64,000 nucleotides of DNA from Vicia villosa (lineage: Eukaryota > Streptophyta > Magnoliopsida > Fabales > Fabaceae), in contig NC_081183.1 in the NCBI RefSeq assembly GCF_029867415.1, positions 35,732,655 through 35,796,654 on the forward strand, in the 5' to 3' direction. Position numbers and translations under genes: made by a program. Below, in pieces: positions 10,967-22,272 of this stretch (the stretch's first letter is position 1; each line of letters begins with the position of its first letter). The notes under the pieces were generated by a model. It was not told where the DNA came from, did not search any database, and worked only from the letters and a program-made list of their open reading frames with translations.

Positions 10967-13900
10967 TGTCGCTACCGCGAAAAATGGAATCAGAGTCGCC
11001 ACTAATATATTCATCCCATCGCGGGAAAGGAATATCAGAAAACCTAACTCAGAACAAGAACAAGGTCTTTCGACCAGAGAACAGGGCACGAGAGTCGGTT
11101 ACGCAAGGGGAAGGTGTTAGCACCCCTCACGCCCATCGTACTCGATGGTATCCACCTATGTTTGTTTCTATCTAAAGGGTGTCTAATGTCTAAAACTAAA
11201 TGCGAATGAATGCAAAAGAAATACGGGGAAAAGAAGGAATTATTTACAAGTGTGCTCGCTTAGGCCCCGCGACCCAATGCCTACGTATCCCTTACAAGGA
11301 ATCAGAGCGACCGTAGTTCGGCTCAATATTTTCTATGTTTTTGTGTTTTTTAGGTGAACAGAGGTTAAAGTCGCACTCCACGATGCTCGACCTTTGGAGA
11401 CTTATACGCCTAATTATGGAATGGATTCAACATGTTCTTAAGAATGCCACGAGGGCGAGAGATAGAAGAGAGTTTGAGCGTTTCGAGGAAATCCCTAAAG
11501 CAAGGGAAACTCGAGTTACTCTATGGTTTGTGTTTTTTAGAAATTGGGAACTTACGCCTGAATGGGACCCTAAAGCAAGGGAGATCCAAGCACTCGAACA
11601 TTCCCTAAAGCAAGGGGTGTTCAAGCTTCCATTCCCTTTTTAAGATTTTCACTTTTTTATTAATGTTTTAAGTATTTTCTTTGTATTTTTTAAGGGGATT
11701 TATTTCAAGTATTTATTAGATGGATTAAAGTTGAAAAGAAAAAAGAATGAAAGGGGAACTAACCTATTTTCTAATCTAATTGTTATTCTAATTCCTATTT
11801 AAAGTCTAAACTAAAATCTAGAGGAGATTAACAAAAAAAAAAGTTGTTTTAACAACTAAGGGCATTTTTAGTATTTCACAAATATTGAAAATATTCACAA
11901 AATAAGAGAAATAAAACTCTAAACTCTTAAAGAAAATATTCACAAACAATACTATTTTTATTCATGTTTTTAAGACTATTTTTGGATTAAAACTAAAAGC
12001 TATTTATTATTATTTACCAATCGAAATTCAAGAAAAACCAACAATTAAAATTCTAAAGAAAATATGGATTTTAAAAATCTAATTAGCTAAGAAAGTATCT
12101 TTTGTCACATTTTTATTTGAGTAAAAAAAAAAGAATTATCAAACTAAAATAAAAGAAAGCAAATTTTAATATTTTTTAGAATCTGTCCCCAGGGGGGGTG
12201 TATGAGCAAAAACAAAATGAGCTGAAATCTATACTAAAAGCGCTTTGGGCCAGAACTGGGAGGCGCATAAAGGAATATGGCGCTGGGCCCGGACAGAACG
12301 TGGCCCAACCTCACATCCATTTCAATTCCATTTTTATTCAGCATTTATTATCTCTTTATTTCATTTATTTACAGCATGTGACTATAGTCCCAGTAAAATG
12401 TAACGTGAAAATATTATGTGGATACACACATCAATGGGTCAAGTGGAATTTAAGTGAGAAAAGACAAAGAACTATGCTTGAACCAGTCACATGGCAACAC
12501 CTCACCAATTAATCATATGAAAAAGACGAAACCACATAACGATGGAAAAAAAAGCCACCAATACCTCATGGCCACGTGTTCCGGCCATGCACAACACAAT
12601 AACAGAACCAGACGCCGGAGCTCCGCTTCCGGTCGTCTTCCTCAGCCGTACTCTCGCCGGAACCAGCCCAGAAACGGATAACAGAACCACCATTCCACTC
12701 GGTTTTCCGAGCTGAGCGAGAATCCAATGCTTATTTTCCTTGACTCTTTTTCTATCATGTTAACCGAATACAAACATAAAACTCTAACTTCATAGAAAAC
12801 TCACCTAAGCATATCAATCGATTTCTATTCATTCACAGAGTCCAAAGAGGTGATTCAACCATTCCAACAACAGTGCTTTAATATAAACCGAAAGCAAACA
12901 TTCAAGAATTGGAGATAATTCCCATGCGTGTAAGCACCGGATGCATGAGCTAGCACATAGGATCTAAGATGTTGAGAAGGCTCAAGATCACTTACCTGAA
13001 AGACTCTTGGATCGAGATCTTGAGAACGAAAGAATGTTCCAACCGGCTGCAGCCTCTTCAAACTCTCAATTCCATAGATTGCAATGGAGAAGCAGTGATG
13101 GCGAGATAACCGAGTATGGATGATGGAGATGGTGATATGACCGAATCTTGAAGGTGATGAAGGAGATTGAAGAAGGTTGTTGATGTGATGAAGAGTTGAA
13201 GGTCCGTGGTGGTGATTTGATGAAGATGATGATGAAGTGTGGTGGTGAAGGTGATAGTTAATGGCGGTTGAAGGTGGTTCGTGGTGGTTAGAAAGTTTGT
13301 TGAGTTTGTTACAAACGGTTAGAGCTTTTGTTGAAGATGAGAGATGAAGGATGAGAGAGAGAGAGATGAGAGAGAATGGAGAAGGTGAGTGAGAGGGGAG
13401 AATGAAGAAATGAATCGTGTGGAAAAAAATGGAGAGAATGAAAAGTGAGTGTGGTGTGAGGATCTTTGAGTTTATATAACGAGGTGAGGGAGCATGTTAT
13501 GCTATGGTGCCGACCCGGTAGTGAATCTCTTCTCTTCTCTCTTTAACAAACAAGCCGCATAGCTCATGGCAAGATTATCCACGTGTTTTTCATGTGCAGT
13601 CTTTGCATGGTTTTTTCTAAAAAAGCTAATGGTGGTGAAAAATATGCATGTTGCAAGTTTCCACGTGAACCCCTTACAGCTTCAACTTGCGAACTTCTCA
13701 AGCTTCAAACTTGCCAACCAATGACTCAGATGCTTACTTCTTGGGTTCACATCACAGCTCACTTGTAGTAGAACAAATTTTGTGTTGGTTAATTCTTGAG
13801 ATGGCGCTTGTAAGTGGAAGAAAATTTGCAAGGAACTCAAAGGAGGACAACAACACTTGAACACGCGCGCGCAACACAATTTCTAGCATGGCGCTTTGTC

Positions 13901-15214
13901 GTAATGCACATTCCCATGAAGTGACTTTGAAGTTTTGTATCTTGTTCCAGACTCGACCAAAAGATTTCATTTTTGTACCATTTGAAAGAGGACCTGGAGG
14001 AGAGGATATTGACATCAAGTTTGGACCCAATGGTGGATTGTATAACCTCTAAATTAAGTTTACATTACGCTCACCACGTGTATGACAAAATGCGCGTTCT
14101 TGCTATGGCTCGTGACCTGGCCAGATATCCAACCGTGACTTCGCGAAGCAACGACTTTAGAGGATCATAAGTGATTCATCTTTTGTCCAAATGGCTTATT
14201 TCTTGGCTTATTATGGAGAGGGAATGGAAGAGAAGAGATTTATGTCATGTTTGATCCTGATGGGTTTTTGTGATTCCTTATAATCATCCTCAAAGTTGGC
14301 ACGCCATGTGTTTGACAGAATGCTTACGCGTGACCTGGATTTGTGCCCAGCAATATGACTTGCACAAGTGTGATTCTTCAAACTTCTCTCCTTTATATCT
14401 TTTGGTTCATACCTCTTTTGACAAAAGTCCCAACTACAATATTGTTGAGGGCTATGAATAGAACATTTTCTATGTTGAGCTTGTCTTGAAATTCTTCCAT
14501 ATGCCACGTGTAAATTGGTGCTGAAGTGGACTGATCATCATGCTTTAAAGTGTCAAAATATTTTCTAAGTGTGAGAACTTTCCTTTTTTAGCATGGCTTC
14601 CAAAAATGGCAACTTTAACAATTTCTTGATTTTACTTTATTTTGTTGACTTTTCTTTGACCGATTTTCCACCAAAAGTCCACATTTGACAGTTGACTTTG
14701 ACTTTGACCAAAAGTCAACATTTCCCGATTTTTCTGATTTCAAATGAATTTCCCGATTAATCCGTTTCTGATCTGATTCTCAATCAATTTTCAACCCAAG
14801 GGCTCCAATGAATACTTCCTCCAGACAACCATATTTTCATACTCAAAAATCATCTTCTGATTAAATATTGACCAAAAAGTCAACAGGGTTGACTTTGGTC
14901 AAAACCCTAATTTGGAGACTCTGATGGATCGGAAGCTTGTATCCTTTAACCTGAGCTTTGACTTGGAGAGAATGAAACCCTGATCTTTAGGAGGACTTCC
15001 ATGGGAGTGGTATCATACAATCAGACTTCAAATCTTCTCTTATTTTCTTATCAGGAATTTCTTCTACATAGAAACTCTTTTTTGTCAGTTTTCTTGAACA
15101 GTAACGATGATATGAATGAATGTATTGAGTGGATGGCCTATATGAAGTATGTACATGAATGTGATGTGGAAGCCAGTTAGGAATAAATATGTGGGCAAAT
15201 TTTGGGGTGCAACA
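10967..15214 (-). repeat. 3' LTR of Ogre-like element 1
   Basis: 4248-bp direct repeat of 22273-26520, with scattered single-base differences noticed (for example 11007, 11097, 11381). A TATA-like TTATATAAAC on the minus strand at 13471-13480 sits about midway, a reasonable U3/R promoter position. The U5-side part (about 11330-11650) has a characteristic repeated CCTAAAGCAAGGG block. That block reappears in reverse in the LTR at 62503-63984. The ORFs seen inside are short and not conserved as proteins. Confidence 0.9.
13471..13480 (-). promoter_or_regulatory. LTR TATA box of Ogre-like element 1
   Basis: The complement of TTTATATAAC lies in the 3' LTR, and the same site occurs at 24777-24786 in the 5' LTR. 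It is followed on the minus strand by a pyrimidine-rich stretch of TCTC repeats. This is the only good TATA-like site noticed in the LTR. Confidence 0.5.
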
Positions 15215-15363
15215 GCTGCCCCTATTCAATCTTCTTGGACCTAAATGTACGAACATCTTGGGTTTCGGACATTTGAGGTGTGAGTGGATTGAATACCCCG
15301 AAAGTACCATCAAAATTTGCATTCTATGGTACAGCAAAAAGTATTGAGTATTATTAGAGGATA

Positions 15364-15985
15364 CCAGCCGAAGGTGGACCTTAAACAGGTTGCTAACCTC
15401 AGTTAGACTTCAAAAAGGGACACAATCTAAGAGTGACTTGATAAAGGATGAAACCAGCCGAAGGGGAATCCGATCCTAATTGCTAACCTCAGTTAGACTT
15501 CAAAGAGAGACACCACCGAAGGGCGACTCGATAAAGGATGTAACCAGCCGAAGGGGAAACCGATCCTATTTTGCTAACCTCAGTTAGACTTCAAAAAGAG
15601 ACACAGCCGAAGGGCGACTTGATAAAGGATGTAACCAGCCGAAGGGGAAACCGATCCTATTTTGCTAACCTTAGTTAGACTTCAAAGAGAGACACCACCG
15701 AAGGGCGACTCGATAAAGGATGTAACCAGCCGAAGGGGAAACCGATCCTATTTTGCTAACCTCAGTTAGACTTCAAAAAGAGACACAGCCAAAGGGTGGC
15801 TCGATAAAGGATGTAACCAGCCGAAGGGGAAACCGATCCTATTTTGCTAACCTCAGTTAGACTTCAAAAAGAGACACAGCCGAAGGGTGGCTCGATAAAG
15901 GATGTAACCAGCCGAAGGGGAAACCGATCCTATTTTGCTAACCTTAGTTAGACTTCAAAAAGAGACACAGCCGAAGGGTGACTCT
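15364..15985. repeat. About 90-bp tandem repeat, seven copies
   Basis: Units starting ACCAGCCGAAGG occur at 15364, 15453, 15543, 15633, 15725, 15816 and 15907, a period of 89-92 bp. Each holds GCTAACCTCAGTTAGACTTC and a GATAAAGGATG block. TAACCTCAGTTA within each unit can fold as a short hairpin. In element order the array lies just upstream of the polypurine tract. This is the hypervariable 3'-UTR position where Ogre/TAT elements are known to carry tandem repeats. Confidence 0.9.
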
Positions 15986-16002
15986 AGATCCAAAAAGGTA
16001 TG

Positions 16003-16833
16003 CCAATAATCATTGGACTTTTGCCGATAACAATCGAACTTGAAAGGAAAGGACCAATAACAATCAGACCTAATCCGGAGGATGCCTGTAACCACAGGAC
16101 TTTAAGGAAGAGACTAGTAGCCACTAGACTCGACCAAGGGATGCCTGTAACCACAGGACTTTTGCTGGTAACAACCAGACTTTGAAGGAAAGGACCAATA
16201 ACAATCAGACCTAATCCGAAGGATGCCTGTAACCACAGGACTTTAAGGAAAAGGCTAGTAACCACTAGACTCGACCAAGGGTTCCTGTAACAACAGGACT
16301 TTTGCTGGTAATAACCAGACTTTGAAGGATGCCCATAACCATGAGACTTTTAAAGGAACAGACTAGTAACAACTAGAACTGACCAAAGGTGCCTGTAACA
16401 ACAGGACTTTTGCTGGTAACAACCAGACTTTGGAGGAGAGGACCAATAACAATCAGACCTAACCGGAGAATTCCTGTAACAACAGGACTTTGAGGAAAAG
16501 GCTAGTAACCACTAGCCTCGACCAAAGGATGCCTATAATAATAGGACTTTAAAGGAACAGACTAGTAACAACTAGAACTGACCAAGGGATGCCTGTAACA
16601 ACAGGACTTTTGCTGGTAACAACCAGACTTTGAAGGATGCCTGTAACGACAGGACTTTTGTAAGAGATGCCAATAATCATTGGACTTGACTAAAGAAGAC
16701 CAGTGACGACTAGACTCTTATTGGGGATGTTTATGAACACTGAATTCGAAAGAGATGCCAATAACTATTGGGCTTGACTGAAAGAAAGGCTAGTGACAAC
16801 TAGAACCAATTAGGGGATGCCAGTAAACACTGG
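16003..16833. repeat. Array of about 30 short hairpin modules with changing stems
   Basis: Modules of 14 nt have the form stem(5)-loop(4)-stem(5). Examples are CCTGT-AACC-ACAGG (16085), CTAGT-AGCC-ACTAG (16114), CTGGT-AACA-ACCAG (16165), CCTAT-AATA-ATAGG (16532), CCAAT-AATC-ATTGG (16670) and CCAGT-AAAC-ACTGG (16820). They are separated by 7-20 nt linkers, often GACTTT plus a purine-rich stretch. Two or three modules recur in a loose higher-order pattern. Most stems are fully complementary. A few (CCAAT-AACA-ATCAG, CCCAT-AACC-ATGAG) carry mismatches. Similar modules recur at about 17123, 17155 and 17664. Confidence 0.85.
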
Positions 16834-19800
16834 GCTTTCAAGAAAATATTGGTGCTTGCGAAGCATAAGAATTACATGGATCCCTCAGGCCAAAAGGCGG
16901 GGTGTACTCTTCAAGGGTGGCAATCACTCGAATTGCCACACACATAGTATGGATTTCAAATGATTGAAAACTGAGGTGGGTTGAATGCCCACCCTCATTC
17001 GCACTCTATTATGCGCGCGACACGCGGGAAAATAACCAAAACAAGACTAGTAAGAAGCAAGAGGTATCCCTTATGCAAAAGGCAGTAAGGGGACTCACAA
17101 AAAGTGAATACAAAGAGAGGACTGGTGACGACCGGACTCTATTAGATGATGCCAGTAGACACTGGACTTTGAAGGAAGTATTGATTATTTACAGAACATA
17201 AGAACTACATGGTTCCCTCAGGCCAAAAGGCGGGGTGTAATTCTACAAGAGTGACAATCATTCGAATTGCCACACACAAAGTATGGGTTATCCAAACGAT
17301 TGAGCTCGGGAAACGGGAAAATAACCAAAGAGACAGCGATCTTGAAGGAGAAAGACTTGGTATCCAATCCACATTGGAGTGAGAAAGTGAGACTTCTTCT
17401 GGGGATATATTACCTTGCGCCTTTGGAGCACAAACAAACTCGGCTTATGCATGTTTGATTTTTTTCATGGTGTAATGCTCCATATTCATGGAAATGCTAC
17501 ACATTTTTGTAGATGCAATGTGAATGCAATGATTACTATATGCAAAGATGACCAGGGCCCTTTAGAGAATATTCCGCTAACTTGTCGATCGAGCTTCGTC
17601 TCTGACCTTGGGAGAGGTAAACACCAGGGAGAATCCCCTTAGTGTTAAGAACTCTGTGGGGGTGCCAATAGACATTGGACTTTAACTTGCAAGATACTTT
17701 TTCTTTGGTCGACTTGAAGAATAATATCTGACTTCTTACCATGTGCCATAGCTTGGAGAATTTTTAGCTTGAGGAGATTCCCTCAATTTACCATATTAGG
17801 GATGAGAAACCTTGATGAGGAACTCTTTATGGGATGAGTGGAACAACTCCAAGGAGAAATAAACTCCTATACTTGGGGAGAGAATGAATTCTCAGGAGAA
17901 ATAAACTCCTATGCTCGGGGAGAGACTTTTCTAGGAGAAATAAACTCCTATGCTTGAGGAAAGAGTAACTTGTTGGGGAAAAGCATTATGATACTTATCA
18001 ACTCTGTGATGGTCAACTGCACTTTACAAGTGAATGACGGTTCCTTCAATACAAACCAAAAAGATCATGCCCCAGGCTACTTGACTTACAAAGGTATCTG
18101 ATTCACGAAGACATTTCCCTCAGAAGGATCCTTACACCACAATTACTTGAGAAAATTTGCCCCAGCATATTCATACATTTGAAATATTCTTTCCCTTGAT
18201 CAACAGATCTTTGAAGAGATTTGTCGAATCTCAACGTAACTACCCCAGATTGAGTGAGTTTGGAGAGATTCCTCGACGTCACTACTTTAGATTGATTGAA
18301 ATCAAGAGAGAGATTCCTCGACTTGATTAACCCTGATTGGTCGAATTTGAGATGTCAAACCTTGATTTGCTTGCCCCAGATTGGTTGACCTCACGAGAGA
18401 GATTCCTCGTCGTGACTGCCCCTGATTATGTACATCTTATCAGAATCCTCGAGTTTTACTTCCCTTAAGATCCCACAAATCGTGGAGGTAACTTTACCAC
18501 ACTCAATAGAGTATTCAAAAACCTTCAGGGTAATCAATCAAAGAAGGTATCGATTGATTATGCTCAATGGAGTCTTCAGGCAACATGCCCCGTAACGATC
18601 GGACAACGAGGGAATCAAACTGCATATGCTCAACGGAGTATTCAGACTTCTCTCCTCAGGGTAACCAATCAAAGAAAGTATCAACTGATTATGCTCAATG
18701 GAGTCTTCAGACAACACGCCCCTTGATATCAATTTCTGAAATGATTTCTTTTTATTCTAAGGAGTTCTCAAGTCCTTTTACTTTGACATGATCAAGCTCT
18801 TTACAGATTCTCATCATGGAAACTTTCTTGATGTTTAAGCAAATGTTTTGTATACAAAAGAATGTTAATTCTAAGAATGATAATTCTAATGCAAAGCCTA
18901 TGCTAGTCTTGAAGTTTAAAACTTTTTATGCAATGAGGTGGCCACCTCTTGTGAATGAAATGATAAAGCGGGCATACAATACCAACATACATGTGTTACG
19001 CTTCATTGGGAGTCAGCTAAACGCTATCTCATGGGAGTGTATTTTCGGAATAAACCCTACTTCAATTAGGACTTTTAAGGGTTGTAACTTGGCCAGGTTC
19101 ATGGTTTTCAGAAACAAAGGATTTTCAGGCTCAAAATTATTTGGTGCCCACCCCCTTCATGATGTTCTCCAGTCCTAAGTTCAATTAACTCAACATGAGT
19201 GCTCGTCCTTCACAAGGAATTTTGGAATGGTTGAGGAATCAATGAATTTTTTCAGACATGGCAGTCGCTCACCTTTTATTCTTATGATTCATTGTCACAC
19301 GACTCTGTTCTTGCTTTATTTTCACCATTATTTTTCTTTTTTATTGCTATTTTTCTTTCTTCCTTTTTTCTTTCTTTTTTTCATTTTTTTTCATTTTTCT
19401 CTTCTTCTTTTTTTTTGAACAAGTCGTGTGACCTCGCATTGTCTTTGATTCGTTGGAAGTGATTGCGACTGCCTCATTCCATGATTGATGAAGGGTTACC
19501 ATTGTGGTACCATCATCTTTTGTCCTCTTGGTAGGTGAAGGATAACCATCACGATTTTGACTTTCCTCAACCTTCTGAAGGATAACCATTGTTGTATCCT
19601 TAAATGTATATCATTTGGTGAGTTTTGAACACTTGATCAAGTTAAATGAACACTACCCTGTCCCAGGGTTAAAATTAAGGGTTTTTTCTGATCAGAAAAG
19701 AAACTCCTCCTTCATGGCTCAAAGGGGTTAACGAGGGTCTATCTCCCTTATATCTCCAGTGTTTGGGGATTTGAAACAATGCCTGTACATCCTCAGTAGG

Positions 19801-20031
19801 GTTTTATTCAAAAACACACAATTAGGGATTTTGCATTTTTTTTCATCATTCTCCCTCCGCTCTTTGCCTAAGCAAGTGATTAGTAAAAGTTGGTATCGTA
19901 ATGCCAAAAACATTTTTATGAGTGAAAACGAATGGATTACTTCAAGACAAACATAAACAATGCATTATGATTTTCATTCAGAAATTAACAAATTTTTACA
20001 TGCTAGCAATGTTTAAACAAACAATGAAATG
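16834..20031. other. Non-coding 3' region of Ogre-like element 1
   Basis: No protein of known type was seen. Three palindromes AGGAGAAATAAACTCCT lie at 17852, 17894 and 17933. A repeated block at about 18530-18725 contains ATTATGCTCAATGGAGTCTTCAG twice. The stretches at about 19060-19190 and 19640-19800 are homologous to 47860-48000 and 48450-48600 of Ogre-like element 2, so the two elements belong to related families. A T-rich low-complexity run fills 19310-19410. Confidence 0.7.
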
Positions 20032-21145
20032 TTACCAATGAGAATGCAATAAAGAACTAAATGAATGCCCTTGTTGAGGAGACTTGACTCCGTATGGGCT
20101 TATTGTTCTCGAATGCCTTTTGCAGTTTTGATACCCCATTGAGACTTCAATATAAGCATAAACCTCTTGGAGTGAATATGATCGTTCTGAAATCAACAAG
20201 GACTTGAATTCTGACTTTGAATGTCCTACCACCTTCAGTTGAATGGTTAGGTGCCCCCAGCATGGTAGCCACTTAGAATTATCATATGTTCCTTCCACAC
20301 CCTTTAGATTACTTCCCAGAAGAATATTCCAACAAAGGCGTACAAGAGTGGTGCATTTTTGCCTTACTTTAGGGATTCGAGCAATGCAAATGATGCAATA
20401 CTCAAGATAGACAATGTCTTGCTTATCCCTCGGTCGGGAGCCCCAAATATAGATGCTAGAACAGTAATCACCATCATAAATGGAAGAAGCTAGTATGATC
20501 ATCAAACTCAGGAGAGCTATATGTGGTAAGGAAGACCCATAATGCCAACTGAAATACCAACCATCAGGGATATAACTGAGCACAAGGCACTTGCATTACA
20601 TCGTTATGTTTCCCATATTCTTTTTATCTCTGTTGACAAGCAAAGGGTTATGAGAAGAAAATTCCAGGAAGAGATGACACATGATATGAAGCAACAGCTT
20701 GAGAATGAGAAATGCCTTTGCAGAACACTCTTGATTATCACATGGCAAAAGATTCTGACAAAGTTGCACAAAAAAATTGTAATGCTTTAGGGATTCGAGC
20801 AACGCGAATGGTGCAATGCTCAAGACCAGAATACGTCTTGCTTATCCCTCGGTCGGGAGCCCCAAGCAACTTCCACACATGTACAAAGGATAATTTCCAT
20901 TTTGATTTGCATGTCCAAACCATCTGGAGTGAGAATGAATGAGTTTTGCAGCTCTTGACATCAAGCACTAGGCACAATCCAACAATGTCTAAATCAACGG
21001 AGTCACAATCTTTTATGGATTTCAACATTGTCTCCAAGAGGTAGAACCTTTTTTCATTTTCAATAATCGGAAACTTGAAGACTTCAATTTCCAAATTGTT
21101 CTCATGATGGGTTCCCTCCTTAAAATTAATAGGAATCTCAACAGT
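20032..21145 (-). pseudogene. Degenerate gag region of Ogre-like element 1 with unrecognised inserts
   Basis: On the minus strand, about 21094-20960 encodes a short stretch (LLETMLKSIKDCDSVDLD, then GLCLVLDV). It resembles the conserved LEERLKAIEG...LVPDV stretch of Ogre-type gag and the LLEERLRSVE segment of the gag at 48881-50239. The match stops abruptly after that. Further left, two copies of an approximately 90-bp segment (about 20377-20447 and 20783-20858) sit in a 183-codon minus-strand frame (20032-20583) that I do not recognise. The region may be rearranged gag or captured sequence. No function can be assigned. Confidence 0.45.
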
Positions 21146-22272
21146 ACTCAGACATTCCGATTCACAAGACCTTCCCTTGGGGTGAAATTAACATTGTCAT
21201 TTGGCATCTAAGGAACTTGTCTCAATTCTTATTGTCAAAAAGGCTTGAATAACCTCCATACACTGATTCATGTCAATCCCCATTTCTGTCCTCATCTCAT
21301 TCAAGTCCTCACGAAGTTGTTCCATCATTAACTTTCGAGCACGTAGCGGTGAGAAGTCAATTTGTTGCCGAAGTCAGAATCTGAATAGAAAGGGCCCCCA
21401 TAAGCTTCCGAGAGAACTATGAAATGCATGATATTATGAATGCGTGTTTCATTTCTAAGGGATCCTAAAGCCTTTTCACACTTTTGTTTCTTTTTTATTC
21501 CCTTTTTTTTTTTTTGCATATAGTATCTTTTCTTTTTTCTTTTCTTTTTTGTACTTTTTTCGTTTCCTCTTTTTTTTTGGAAATAGACTTTAGAATCCCC
21601 CACAAATGAAGTGGATAAAGTAATGATGTTATGCAATGCAAAGTGGTGAGACTAAACGCCTCGCAATCTGGATATCTGAATTATACTGATCTTTCTGAAT
21701 GATGCAGGTTCAAAATTCCGGCTTCAGATTGCAATATAGAAATCCGGGTATGATGAAGGCTAGTATCCTGTCCCACCCCAAACTCACGGGTATGAATTCT
21801 AGACACGGACAGGTGGTCCCTAATGGTCACTAGGGTCTACAGTTCCCATGGGGTACAAAGTGTTTGAGGCAGCAAGGGTGCCAGACACAGTGTTCCATGA
21901 AAGAACCTCGCCCAGTTGTGGTACCCCATGTTGAACTCGATCGTAGCAAGGGCCACGGGAGTCAACATGAGCATCCACGCTAATCCTATGTGTCACTGGC
22001 CTAGGTAGTGGGCCTTTTACCTCATACAAACCCCCCACCTGCAAAACAGAACAGAAGACCCCAGGGAACACAAAATATAATCCATATGCATGATGTGCAA
22101 ACAGAAATAAACATGATATGCAGGCAAAGAATATGCATGCAAACATATATACAAGGTATAGACATAAAACAAGTAAACACCCAGTAAATAAACAAACAAA
22201 CGCAGGCTAGGATCGACTCGCTAAGAACGGACCCGCAATAGGTCTAGCAACGTCCCCAGCAGAGTCGCCAGC
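21146..22272 (-). other. Leader and gag N-terminal stub of Ogre-like element 1
   Basis: This lies just downstream of the 5' LTR in minus-strand order. The primer site is 22251-22270. A minus-strand frame from 21328 to a TGA at 21197 begins M-M-E-Q-L-R-E-D-L and looks like the heptad-rich N-terminus of an Ogre-type gag, terminated after about 43 codons. A T-rich/A-rich run lies at 21480-21580. The whole segment is duplicated at 9845-10966. Confidence 0.7.

Noticed and set aside
11335..11643. 102-codon ORF repeated at 22641-22949 and reversed at 63325-63528
   Set aside because: It is preserved only because it lies in the U5 side of related LTRs. Its composition follows CCTAAAGCAAGGG DNA repeats and no protein family is recognisable.
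13080..13440. Possible coding exon in the purine-rich GATGATGG region of the Ogre-like LTR
   Set aside because: Low-complexity GA/GATG repeats, identical in both LTRs, with no frame conservation; more likely LTR leader sequence.
9845..15214. A 5.4-kb LTR (9845-15214 and 21146-26520 as the LTR pair)
   Set aside because: The repeat contains a tRNA-Arg primer site at 10945-10964 directly beside a TG...CA LTR edge at 10967, and that LTR pair is exactly 4248 bp on both sides. The outer 1.1 kb is internal sequence.
16003..16833. CRISPR or tRNA-array reading of the hairpin modules
   Set aside because: Modules are only 14 nt with variable stems and short linkers. There are no repeat-spacer units of constant length and no tRNA features.
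19227..19589. Phe/Leu-rich and Lys-rich ORFs on both strands
   Set aside because: They are translations of a T-rich low-complexity run in the non-coding part of the Ogre-like element.
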